Below are positions 10,513 to 21,600 of a stretch of 64,000 nucleotides of DNA, piece by piece. Source of the stretch: Hygrocybe punicea. Lineage: Eukaryota; Basidiomycota; Agaricomycetes; Agaricales; Hygrophoraceae. The notes beneath the pieces were generated by a model. It did no database searches. It saw only the letters and a program-made list of their open reading frames with translations, and had not been told where the DNA came from. The translations under genes were made by a program, and so were the position numbers. Location: positions 4,712,001-4,776,000 of the forward strand of contig OY744470.1 of assembly GCA_963556145.1 (NCBI GenBank), given 5' to 3'. Position 1 is the first letter of the stretch; each line of letters starts with the position of its first letter.

Positions 10513-11725
10513 ATGCCCAAAAACCAGTTAAAAAGACAAAAGGGAACAGTTGTGGAGACAGTATATGTCAGGAAGACCACTTCTAGAGGTGAAGTCAAAA
10601 TATTGGCCAAAAATCAGACCAGATCTTCCTCTATACACCATCATTCAAAATATAGAGAAAGATCACAGCCTTTAGTTACAGAACAGATTCATATACCACT
10701 ACAAGATCTAGAAGAACCCCAATCTCCTCAGGCTTTGAAGCAAGGAAAAGTATGCTTATTTCTGTCATAGTTTTCATATGATTCTCCACTCAATCAATTA
10801 TCAGACGCAGAATGATTATCTCCAAGAATGGAAGCATAAACATCGACAGACTCACTTGGCAAAACTGGTTGAGTTGGAAGCTCCACCAGTAAACATGTTA
10901 TGCATCAATTGTCAGCAGTGTCCAGGGCTGTACCGATGTCTTGATTGCCACCTTGGTCAATGATTGCTTTGCAATAATTGCTGTCTTCGAGTTCACCAAC
11001 ACAATCCTTTTCACAAAATCCAGTATTGGACAGGCCAATTTTTTGATCGTGCTGATCTTGGAGAACTGGGTCTAATCATTTATCTTGGACATGATGGAAA
11101 TCCATGCCCTCAACCAACAACATCACAATCCTGGGAGGATGTAGAAGATGATGATATGCAGCTTGATAAAGATGATGATATCATGGTTGAAGAAAACCTG
11201 GATGATTTCTCCCAGTCTCGAACCACTATGGTTTTTGTGGATAGCTCTGGGATTTATCGACACCGTGTTTGCTGGTGCCAATGTTCAGCAACAGCTACCC
11301 ATGAAACACAGCTCTTCAACATGCGATTCTTTCCAGCCACATCATCTCGTCCCACTACTGCATTTACTTTTATGGTTCTTCACCAATTCTACATTGAAGC
11401 TATGGAGTGCAAAGTTTCTGCCTTCAACTTTTATTCAAAGCTTAGGAGATTGACAGACAACAATTTTCCACACTTGATACCAGTACATTTTGTTTTTTTT
11501 GCAAGTTATCCTGTCAGCCACTAACAAATCACTTTTGTAGGACCGTTATCGTGAATTAATGCGTGTGTCAAGGCAATGGAGAAACTTGACTGATCTGAAA
11601 CGGGCTGGCTTTGCACATGATTCCACTATTAAATGCAAAGATGGTGGTCTTGCAGTCTTTTGTCCAAGTTGTCCCCAACCTGGCATCAATGTTACTGAGG
11701 ATGAAATAAGATGCTCAGACACACC
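10513..11725 (+). pseudogene. KDZ transposase, N-terminal part with CxC2 cysteine cluster
   Basis: Three exons: 10513-10749, 10805-11482 and 11541-11725, with introns of 55 and 58 nt carrying GT...AG ends. The basic N-terminus (MPKNQLKRQKG) leads into the CxC2 cluster (CINCQQCPGLYRCLDC..., LLCNNCCLRVH) followed by HKIQYWTGQFF and LGHDGNPCPQ. Next come the segment RHRVCWCQC..., the helical stretch RFFPATSSRPTTAFTF and DRYRELMRVSRQWRNL; these are hallmarks of the Kyakuja-Dileera-Zisupton family in basidiomycetes. TGA at 10961-10963 replaces a residue inside the cluster (probably CGA, Arg). After the donor at 11726 the gene is cut by Helentron X at 11782. The catalytic core that should follow is absent from the window. 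The start ATG is chosen because it opens the frame about 200 bp after the upstream gene. Confidence 0.85.
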
Positions 11726-12569
11726 GTATGTACTTTTTCTGTTATGTTGTGAGAGAGGTGCACATTATTCATGATACTACAACTTGGGGAAGTGGGCCAT
11801 CGCAAGCGTGGCATGAACGAGTTCTTCTGGGTTCTATTCAATCATTTACAGCTGATTTCATAAACATGCGGAAAAGTTGAAAAAAAAATTGAGGTGTAAA
11901 AATTCTGGACTTGGTGAAATTTCTCTTGTATCTCATGGAATACTGCATGGATTACGAGTTCTTCCATTTATGGAAAACTCGTTCTTATAAACCCGGTTTT
12001 CAGCCATTGAGGTGATTCATTCATTCATCTCAGGGACTGAGGGAAAATTGCATCCCAATATGGCAACTGAGTTCAAAATCCCGTTTGACTGGTTTCATTC
12101 CAGAATTCAGAGCCTCTATTGACTTGCACACTGCATAGACTGTCACCAGATTTGATGAGGAGGATGTCATGGGGACTGTCCTGCTGGAAAAAAAATATGG
12201 AGGGGATCTGGTATGATTTGGGCTCTCTGTGAGCCATTCTTTGCCAAGGAAATGAGTATAGATGCAATAACTAATGTTATACTGCCAATAAAAATGTGGT
12301 AATTTCTAACTGTATTTTAGTGTATGTCTGGGTCACTTTTGTCCACTGAAGGCAGTTGTAAAATGTGATATCTGAGTCTCTAGAATGCAAACAAGTAAGA
12401 GTGGTCCGGAGTTGTGGCTAAAATTAGAGCGGAGTCTTAAATATACAGTGAGAGCTTTCGAGCTCAGATGAGTGCACAAACCTTCTGTTGCTCAACAGCA
12501 ACATCGTCGAGGGGGTGGTGTAACAGAGGTATGGACGTAGTTTTATTGTCCTTGGTCTAGTACTGATGT

Positions 12570-14400
12570 CTGTAGCCCCCGCAACCCGTTTCCATCGAAA
12601 ACCAGGGGTCGGGAGGTCTGAGGACCTCACATTCCCGCCCCCCAACGTTTTCAACCACCAGGACGCCCCACCCAGCCCTATGTTCGACCATCCCTGGCCA
12701 GTCTAGACCCCCCGCACCTCGTTCTCATTGAAAACGAGGAGTCGGGGGGTCCCAGGCCCTCGCGATCCAGCTATCTGCCCAACAACCAACATCCCCCTTT
12801 TTCAACCACCAGGACGCCCCACCCCGCCGCGTTTTCGACCATCCCCGGCCAGTCTAGACCCCCCGCACCTCGTTCCCGTTGAAAACAAGGAGTCAGGGGG
12901 TCCCAGGCCCTCGCGATCCAGCTATCTGCCCAACAACCAACATCCCCCTTTTTCAACCACCAGGACAGCCCGTCCCGCCGTGTTTTCGACCACCCCCGGC
13001 CAGGCTACACCCCCCGCACCTTGTTCCCGTTGAAAACGCGCGAGTGGGGGGTCTCAAAACCTCGCGATCCGGCTGTCTGCCCCACCACCACCACCCGCCC
13101 TTTTTCTACCAACAGGACACCCGGTCCAGCCCCGTTGTCGACCATCCCCGGCCAGTCTAGATCCCCCGCACCTCGTTCCCGTTGAAAACGAGAAGTCGGG
13201 GGGTCTCCGGCCCTCGCATTCCGCCTGTCTGCCCAGCCAGCAACACCCCCCCTTTTTCATCCCCCAGGACAGCCCGTCCCGCGACTTTTTCGACCACCCC
13301 CAGCTAGGCTACACCCCCCGCACCTCGTTCGCGTCGAAAACGAGGGGTCGGGGGGTCTCCGGCCCTCGCATTCTGGCTGTCTGCCCAACCAGCAACCCCC
13401 CCTTTTTTCATCCCCTGGGACGCCCCACCACGTCCGGTTTTCGATCACCCCCGGCTACTGTGCACCCCCCGCACCTCGTTTGAGTTGAATACGAGGGGTC
13501 GGGGGGTCTCAGGCCCTCGCATTCCGGCTGTCTGCCCAACCAGCAACACCCCCTTTTTTCATCCCCTGGGACGCCCCACCACGTCCGGTTTTCGATCACC
13601 CCCGGCTACTGTGCACCCCCCACACCTCGTTTGAGTTGAATACGAGGGGTCGGGGGGTCTCCGGCCCTCGCATTCCGCCTGTCTGCTCAACCGGCAACCC
13701 TCCCCCCCCTTTTCAGCCCCCGGGACGCCCCACCCTGTACGGTTTTCGATCACCCCCGACCAGTGCACACCCCCCGCACCTCGTTCGCGTCGACCACGAG
13801 GGGTCGGGGGATCTCAGGCCCTCGCATTCCAGCTGTCTGCCCAACCAGCAACACCCCCCCTTTTTCATCCCCCAGGACAACCCGTCCCACGGCTTTTATG
13901 ACTACCCCCGGCTAGGTTACACCCCCCGCACCTCGTTCGCGTCGACAACGAGGGGTCGGGGGGTCTCCGGCCCTCGCATTCCGCCTGTCTGCTCAACCGG
14001 CAACCCTCCCCCCCCTTTTCATCCCCCGGGACGCCCCACCCTGTACGGTTTTCGATCACCCCCGACCAGTGCACACCCCCCGCACCTCGTTCGCGTCGAC
14101 CACGAGGGGTCGGGGGGTCTCAGGCCCTCGCGATCCGGCATTCTGCCCAACCACCACCATCCTCCCTTTTTCTACCTCCAGGACACCCGTTTTCGACCAC
14201 CCCCGGCCAGTCTACACCCCCCGGACCTCGTTCGCGTTGAAAATGAGGGGTCGGGGGGGTCTCAGGCCCTCGGATTCCGGCTGTCTGCCCAACCACCCCC
14301 CCCCCGTTTTCACTCACCATGTCACCCTGTCCCACACCCCTCATCTAGATCCCCGTACCCTGTTTCTCTTGAAAACGCGAAGTTGGGGGTGTCCGGCCTT
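12570..14400 (+). repeat. About 151-bp GC-rich minisatellite in Helentron A
   Basis: About 13 degenerate units. Each has a CCTCGTT...AACGAGG hairpin, the block GGGGGGTCTC.GGCCCTCGC, a CTGTCTGCCCAACC segment and a C-run followed by TTTTTC. Long open frames (Pro/Arg-rich) are repeat artefacts. Equivalent arrays occur at 18075-19625, 27155-28560 and 44115-45350 with fewer units. Confidence 0.9.
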
Positions 14401-14854
14401 CCATTTTTGACTCATATATTTACTTATATTTAATTATTAAATAGAAATTAAATATTATATAATCAATTTCCAAATTTATCTTTTAAATCTTAAATGCTAC
14501 ACTTGTGACACATCATCTGCTAGTGCATAACATGCTATTCTACTGTGTTGTGTTCTACTACTCCTGCTGTTCCCCATTCCCTCTGGTCTCAACAGTTCTC
14601 ATGTCTGTTTTACGGTTCCTTTCTTGTTGTCAGTGACACATTCTGACCATTCATTTAACTTGTGTTGCATGACAGGCCAATGTGAATGCCAATGCATCAT
14701 TGCATATGTGATTTCTTCACAAAGACGGGTTGGTTTATCTGACCATTGATTGAAGCACCAGAAATCTCCGGTGGCCTTGTTTACATGGTACACGTCTCGG
14801 TCCACTATGTAATGTTTCAATTATCCGTACCATATACTATACAAAACACCTGAG

Positions 14855-15142
14855 TTGCTGGTATTAGAATATCCCAACATAAACATGATTACCAGCCATC
14901 AAATAACTGTAAATGTAAATGACAAGTCAGTAAATTTGTATCTAAGAGGTATTGTATATGTTGGAGGATATCACTCTACATCTCAATTCATATCAGAAGA
15001 TGGCACAATTTGGTATCATGATGGTATGACAACTGGAGCAACATGTAAGCAAGATGGTCACATTGGTATCATGTCAGATGATGGTTTTAAAAGATATGAA
15101 GATAAAATTCTTGTGCTAGCAGTTTATGCTCAAAACCAGTAA
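14855..15142 (+). pseudogene. USP-like peptidase C-terminal fragment in Helentron A
   Basis: 95 codons (MLVLEYPNINMITS...AVYAQNQ), co-linear with the last part of the RepHel peptidase of G and HelB. It matches LVLEYP, RGIVY.G.YH.TS (His box) and WYHDGMTTG. The catalytic Cys box and the zinc ribbon are missing, so no activity is expected. The frame is open and matches the copies at 17341, 26414 and 43369 residue for residue by eye. Confidence 0.7.
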
Positions 15143-15291
15143 TTTAATATAATTGAGGACTATTGGGTGGGAAAGTGGGACATTCAAAATTTTCACCATT
15201 TGTAAATTCATATTGGACATCAAAATTGAAGGAAATCTTCAGGGTGGGAAAGTGGGCCATTAAATATAGGAATGTTATAAATACATTACAT

Positions 15292-15760
15292 TAGGGCAGG
15301 TCAAGGGTATGCAATACCCCCAGGGGTTAAGAGTACGGGTACCACGGGTTAAGGGTACGAGTCCAGCCTCAGAATACCCGCAGTACCCACGCGGGTATGG
15401 GCTGTATTTTTTTTGGGAGAAGAAACATCAAAAACTCAATTTTTGGGGTATTTTTCGCTATTTTTGAGGGATATAATGAGAATCATTGCTTGTAAAAATA
15501 TGTAAAAATGCTCTCAACACTCCCCACAGTATTCTGAACATTGTGCTCCTTTACACTAAAGGGATCCGACCAGTATTCCGTCCACAATAACCATAAAAAC
15601 CACCAAAAACAGGTAAAAATAGGGTATTTTGCATGTTTCTTCCTTCACCCCTGCAAAACCCGTGCCATACCCGTACTTTTGGCCTCGGGTACGTACCTGT
15701 GACGGGTACGGGTCCGAGTACAGCCCCAGAGCACTGCGGGTGTACCCCTGACTGGCCATA
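15292..15760 (+). mobile_element. hAT-type MITE, copy 1
   Basis: 469 bp with imperfect terminal inverted repeats TAGGGCAGGTCAAGGGTA / TATGGCCAGTCAGGGGTA and a perfect 8-bp target duplication CATTACAT (15284-15291 and 15761-15768). The empty site is seen in Helentrons X and C2 (17195-17215, 43215-43235). The interior has further inverted GGGTACGGGT-type words and no coding frame. An 8-bp duplication with TA-GGG ends fits hAT. Confidence 0.8.
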
Positions 15761-17340
15761 CATTACATGATGTCAAACACTTAAGTTCTTATTGTTACTT
15801 ATTGCCCAAGCACTGATAAGTAATGGTAACAGTGGTAGTGGTAAATGCCAGGATAAACTGTTGTATAACTGACATTCAGTCCACTCCAATGTTGGATGAC
15901 TGTTGATATACAACTATGGCAAGAACAAGTGTAAATAATATTGTCCAAGAGATTAGTAGTCCCTTGATCAAAGGCCCCAACTGAGGACAAGTAGTACATT
16001 GTTACTAACAGAACAGGATAACATAGAATGTATGATTCCAAATTCCGACAATGTTCACATATACTATGATTATTCTTGTTATACATTACAACTGCAGATT
16101 ATGTAGAATAAATAATGGACATCAAATGATTGAATAGAACCAAGAAGAACTCGTTCATGCCACGCTTGCGATGGCCCACTTCCCCAAGTTGAGATGGTTA
16201 TAGAGGGAAAGTTGTACTATTTCTTAAGGGCTTTCTACTCCTGTGATTATATTTGGATAATATTTAGTGTATGGTGAGTTGTAGATGAAATAACAGGGAA
16301 ACCAGCACTTTTTGAGACCCAAAATGATATTGTCAAATTATGGCATCAAATGAGCTCCTATGAACAAGATTGTAGGGGGGAAATTGTTCATTTTTTCAAG
16401 GGCTAGAATTACATATACCGTGTTTTCCTGTATTTTTGTGTTTTGAGCCAATATTTATAATTCTTGTGGTATTTTGATCCCAATGCAATCAAAAATAGTA
16501 CAGATGTAATATTGGCTCAAAACACAAAAATAAAGGAAAACACGGTATATGTACTTCTAGCCCTTGAAAAAATGAACAATTTCCCCCCTACAATCTTGTT
16601 CATAGGAGCTCATTTGATGCCATAATTTGACAATATCATTTTGAGTCTCAAAAAGTGCTGGTTTCCCTGTTATTTCATCTACAACTCACCATACACTACA
16701 TATTATCCAAATATAATCACAGGAGTAGAAAGCCCTTAAGAAATAGTACAACTTTCCCTCTATAACCATCTCAATCCATGCAGTATTCCATGAGATACAA
16801 GAGAAATTTCACCAAGTCCAAAATTTTTACACCTCAATTTTTTTTTAAACTTTTCCGCATGTTTATGAAATCAGCTGTAACATACATTATTTATTCTACA
16901 TAATCTGCAATAATTTGTTTGTGTAATTTATAACAAGGATGATCTGTTCTGTTAATGACAATGTACTATTTGTCTGCAGTTGGGACCTTTGATCAAGAGA
17001 CTACAAATCTCTTGGACAATCTTATTTACACTTGTTCCTGCTATACTTGTATATCAATAGTCAACTAACATTGGAGTGGACTGAATGTCAGTTATACAAC
17101 AGTTTATCCTGGCATTTACCACTACCACTGTTACCATTACTTATCAGTGCTCGGGCAATAAGTAACAATAAGAACTTAAGTGTTTGACATCATGTAATGT
17201 ATTTATAACATTCCTATATTTAATGGCCCACTTTCCCACCCTGAAGATTTCCTTCAATTTTGATGTCCAATATGAATTTACAAATGGTGAAAATTTTGAA
17301 TGTCCCACTTTCCCACCCAATAGTCCTCAATTATATTAAA

Positions 17341-17628
17341 TTACTGGTTTTGAGCATAAACTGCTAGCACAAGAATTTTATCTTCATATCTTTTAAAACC
17401 ATCATCTGACATGATACCAATGTGACCATCTTGCTTACATGTTGCTCCAGTTGTCATACCATCATGATACCAAATTGTGCCATCTTCTGATATGAATTGA
17501 GATGTAGAGTGATATCCTCCAACATATACAATACCTCTTAGATACAAATTTACTGACTTGTCATTTACATTTACAGTTATTTGATGGCTGGTAATCATGT
17601 TTATGTTGGGATATTCCAATACCAGCAA
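17341..17628 (-). pseudogene. USP-like peptidase C-terminal fragment in Helentron X
   Basis: Same 95-codon fragment as 14855-15142, in the sense strand of Helentron X. It has the His box (GGYHSTSQF) and WYHDGM but no catalytic Cys. It differs from the copy in A by at least one synonymous change near its start. Confidence 0.7.
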
Positions 17629-18074
17629 CTCAGGTGTTTTGTATAGTATATGGTACAGATAATTGAAACATTACATAGTGGACCGAGACGTGTACCATGT
17701 AAACAAGGCCACCAGAGATTTCTGGTGCTTCAATCAATGGTCAGATAAACCAACCCGTCTTTGTGAAGAAATCACATATGCAATGATGCATTGGCATTCA
17801 CATTGGCCTGTCATGCAACACAAGTTAAATGAATGGTCAGAATGTGTCACTGACAACAAGAAAGGAACTGTAAAACAGACATGAGAACTGTTGAGACTAG
17901 AGGGAATGGGAACAGCAGGAGCAGTAGGAACACAACACAGTAGAATAGCATGTTATGCACTAGCAGATGATGTGTCACAAGTGTAGCATTTAGATTTCAA
18001 AGATAAATTTGGAAATTGATTATATAATATTTAATTTCTATTTAATAATTAAATATAAGTAAATATATGAGTCA

Positions 18075-19625
18075 AAAATGGAAGGCCGGACACCCCCAAC
18101 TTCGCGTTTTCAAGAGAAACAGGGTACGGGGATCTAGATGAGGGGTGTGGGACGGGGTGACATGGTGAGTGAAAACGGGGGGGGGGTGGTTGGGCAGACA
18201 GCCGGAATCCGAGGGCCTGAGACCCCCCCGACCCCTCATTTTCAACGCGAACGAGGTCCGGGGGGTGTAGACTGGCCGGGGGTGGTCGAAAACGGGTGTC
18301 CTGTTGGTAGAAAAAGGGAGGGTGGTGGTGGTTGGGCAGAATGCCGGATCGCGAGGGCCTGAGACCCCCCGACCCCTCGTGGTCGACGCGAACGAGGTGC
18401 GGGGGGTGTAACCTAGCCGGGGGTGATCGAAAACTGGACGGGATGGGGCGTCCCCGGGGGATGAAAAAAGGGGGGGTTGCTGGTTGGGCAGACAGCCGGA
18501 ATGCGAGGGCCGGAGACCCTCCGACCCCTCGTTTTCGACGCGAACGAGGTGCGGGGGGTGTAGCCTAGCCGGGGGTGGTCGAAAAAGTCGCGGGACGGGC
18601 TGTCCTGGGGGATGAAAAAGGGGGGGTGTTGCTGGCTGGGCAGACAGGCGGAATGCGAGGGCCGGAGACCCCCCGACTACTCGTTTTCAACGGGAACGAG
18701 GTGCGGGGGATCTAGACTGGCCGGGGATGGTCGACAACGGGGCTGGACCGGGTGTCCTGTTGGTAGAAAAAGGGATGGTGGTGGTGGTAGGGCAGACAGC
18801 CGGATCGCGAGGGCCTGAGACCCCCCGACTTCTCGTTTTCAATGGGAACGAGGTGCGGGGGGTGTAGCCTAGCCGGGGGTGGTCGAAAAAGTCGCGGGAC
18901 GGGCTGTCCAGGGGGATGAAAAAGGGGGGGTGTTGCTGGCTGGGCAGACAGGCGGAATGCGAGGGCCGGAGACCCCCCGACTACTCGTTTTCAACGGGAA
19001 CGAGGTGCGGGGGTCTAGACTGGCCGGGGATGGTCGACAACGGGGCTGGACCGGGTGTCCTGTTGGTAGAAAAAGGGAGGGTGGTGGTGGTAGGGCAGAC
19101 AGCCGGATCACGAGGGCCTGAGACCCCCCGACTACTCGTTTTCAACGGGAACGAGGTGCGGGGGTCTAGACTGGCCGGGGATCGTCGAAAACGGGGCTGG
19201 ACCGGGTGTCCTGTTGGTAGAAAAAGGGCGGGTGGTGGTGGTGGGGCAGACAGCCGGATCGCGAGGTTTTGAGACCCCCCACTCGCGCATTTTCAACGCG
19301 AACGAGGTCCGGGGGGTGTAGCCTGGCCGGGGATGGTCGAAAACGCGGCGGGATGGGGCGTCCTGGTGGTTGAAAAAGGGGGATGTTGGTTGTTGGGCAG
19401 ATAGCTGGATCGCGAGGGCCTGGGACCCCCCGACTCCTCGTTTTCAACGGGAACGAGGTGCGGGGGGTCTAGATTGGCCGGGGATGGTCGAACATAAGGC
19501 TGGGTGGGGCGTCCTGGTGGTTGAAAACGTTGGGGGGCGCTGGTTGGGCACAAGGCGGGAATGTGAGGTCCTCAGACCTCCCGACCCCTGGTTTTCGATG
19601 GAAACGGGTTGCGGGGGGTACAGAC
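18075..19625 (-). repeat. GC-rich minisatellite in Helentron X
   Basis: About 11 units of the same ~150-bp family as 12570-14400, reverse complemented. It keeps an extra stretch (GCTGGTTGGGCACAAGGC) near 19537-19554 that Helentrons A and C1 lack and C2 shares. Confidence 0.85.
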
Positions 19626-20240
19626 ATCAGTACTAGACCAAGGACAATAAAACTACGTCCATACCTCTGTTACACCACCCCCTCAACGATGTTGCTGTTG
19701 AGCAACAGAAGGTTTGTGCATTCATCTGAGCTCGAAAGCTCTCACTGTATATTTAAGACTCCGCTCTAATTTCAGCCACAACTCCGGACCACTCTCGCTT
19801 GTTTGCATTCTAGAGACTCAGATATCACATTTTACAACTGCCTTCAGTGGACAAAAGTGACCCAGACATACACTAAAATACAGTTAGAAATTACCACATT
19901 TTTATTGGCAGTATAACATTAGTTATTGCATCTATACTCATTTCCTTGGCAAAGAATGGCTCACAGAGAGCCCAAATCATACCAGATCCCCTCCATATTT
20001 TTTTTCCAGCAGGACAGTCCCCATGACATCCTCCTCGTCAAATCTGGTGACAGTCTATGCAGTGTGCAAGTCAATAGAGGCCCTGAATTCTGGAATGAAA
20101 CCAGTCAAACGGGATTTTGAACTCAGTTGCCATATTGGGATGCAATTTTCCCTCAGTCCCTGAGATGAATGAATGAATCACCTCAATGGCTGAAAACCGG
20201 GTTTATAAGAACGAGTTTTCCATAAATGGAAGAACTCGTA

Positions 20241-21600
20241 ATGAAATGGAGGTGCTTGTCACCAGCACTAAGTGATTTGAGCCCAAATTCAGGCACTAGT
20301 GAGTTTACACCACACATAGGCATTTGAATTTTCATGAGATATATATCATAGAAGTAGCTGTTTCTAGGGCTTTTACTAATATATTCTGAGGGGATGACAG
20401 TATTTTGAATACGGTACAGGAACTGGTATACCTATTGATCAGAAATTACAAGTCATGTATGAGGTCACAGAGTCACTCAGCTTTGCACACCTTATCCATG
20501 CATGTGACTTCCTGCTGCACCCTCTTTTCTTACGATCCTTATCACGTGATTGGACACTATTTTTATTTCGTGCACATGATTTCCTGCTGTGCATTCTTTC
20601 TTCATTATTATCCAGATTGTTTTCACAAATGTAAATGACTTGCCGAAGAATGGCAAATATGGATGATGGTATATAGCTACATGGTGATAATACAACCCCT
20701 CTCATCTATTTGACGAACTCATGATGACATGATGAATGCATTGAACAACACAACATAACAAAACAGAAACGAATATAATGAAATGAAAAATTGAGTATGA
20801 AAAGATAAAGAAAAGGACGAACGACCATTAACCTTCCCATTCCCAGCTAACCAGAAACCAAGACCCGCCCAAATAAAGACAAAGTGTTCACCCCAGAAAG
20901 AAAGAAGTCAATGTCAAGCATTGACTTCAGGCCCATCCATCCTCCAGAATAGTTCAACACGTTGATTGTTTAGGGTAGAAACATTGGCACAAAAAGGCCA
21001 GTCACAGACTTTGCGCTCTGTATGCAATCGTCAAATAAAAATAATAAAGTGTAAATGAAAAATGTACTTAGAGGGAGGACAGAGGACCTGTTCATAGCAT
21101 CGGATAGTTTTTTATTACAATTTATTGCACAGAGAAGCAGCAATAAAAAGGAGTAGACACCAGAAGACCATGGTGAAAGACTAGAGGAAAAGAAAAGACG
21201 GATCGTGAGAATTCAGGCATATGACCCCCAGCAAACACGTGATAAGCACATGTTTCCTTACATAACCAGAATAAACAGTCTGAACCAAGTAGATATCAAC
21301 GATCTTAAAGATCTATATATCAAGGAATGATCAAATACTACTGGTTACATGATGCAAGGACAACAACCCATTGCACATTGAGTGACAGCTATGTGGAAAG
21401 CTCTTTTTCAATCCACATACTCATAGTGTATCCAATAAGACATGTAGTTTGTTACAAATATATTAATGATTAATAGTATAATACCTATGTGCACACCCCT
21501 GATGATCATGAGGATTAAAGTCAGAGTCGCTGAAGTGGTTAGCAAAATTGCCTCAGGCATTGCGATGATCTCCTGCTAGCCACTTTCTTCTACAAATAGG
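20241..21600. other. Unassigned AT-rich stretch
   Basis: No coding region, terminal repeat or homology to other parts of the window was recognised. It lies between the 5' end of Helentron X and the recognisable part of Helentron D. It may be interior sequence of D or what replaced the missing KDZ core. Confidence 0.5.

Larger units (their letters stand above)
11953..16189 (+). mobile_element. Helentron A (non-autonomous Helitron2), nested in the foldback MITE
   Basis: The 5' end TACGAGTTCTTCC is at 11953 and the 3' end CCCCAAGT at 16189. The uninterrupted target is known from the opposite arm of the palindrome (CTGCATGGATTGAGATGG near 16765-16782). The insertion therefore lies precisely between two T residues with no duplication, as expected for Helitron2/Helentron. 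Contents: leader (11983-12560), GC minisatellite (12570-14400), AT-rich linker, USP-like fragment (14855-15142), hAT-type MITE (15292-15760), 3' region (15769-16189). It carries no Rep or helicase of its own. Confidence 0.85.
11849..16877. mobile_element. Tc1/mariner-like foldback MITE, split by Helentron A
   Basis: The ends CAGCTGATTTCATAAACATG... and its reverse complement are flanked by TA (11847-11848 and 16878-16879), the Tc1/mariner target duplication. Without Helentron A (11953-16189) the element is 792 bp and almost wholly palindromic: 11849-11952 plus 16190 to about 16430 pairs with about 16500-16877, with a loop near 16455. The host Helentron sequence on both sides matches intact copies (compare 36040-36110). 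It has no coding capacity. The superfamily is inferred from the TA duplication and the CAGC terminus. Confidence 0.75.
11782..20240 (-). mobile_element. Helentron X (non-autonomous Helitron2), outer element of the nest
   Basis: In RepHel sense (minus strand) the 5' end is TACGAGTTCTTCC... at 20240 and the 3' end ...CCCACTTCCCCAAGT is at 11782. The AAGAACTCGT inverted repeat of the 5' end lies about 35 bases inside the 3' end (asymmetric terminal inverted repeats). The 5' terminus folds as ACGAGTT...AACTCGT with an inner CCAT/ATGG stem. Its own sequence is about 3.4 kb; the rest is the foldback element 11849-16877, which interrupts it near its 3' end. Contents in sense order: 5' hairpin, conserved leader, GC minisatellite (18075-19625), AT-rich linker, USP-like C-terminal fragment (17341-17628), 3' region. 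It lies in the KDZ intron that starts at 11726. Confidence 0.8.

Noticed and set aside
12728..14433. Pro/Arg-rich frames of up to 265 codons in the Helentron minisatellites
   Set aside because: The frame depends on unit length and changes between copies; no conserved protein.
17663..17884. 73-codon frame (MKHYIVDRDVYHVNK...), also at 14599, 26736 and 43691, antisense to the Helentrons
   Set aside because: Identical mainly because the copies are young; no distant homologue in the window allows a test of selection.
19926..20120. 64-codon frame (MHLYSFPWQRMAH...), also at 12073, 28866 and 45652
   Set aside because: In the older copy D the matching stretch changes amino acids as often as expected without selection, and the start is lost.
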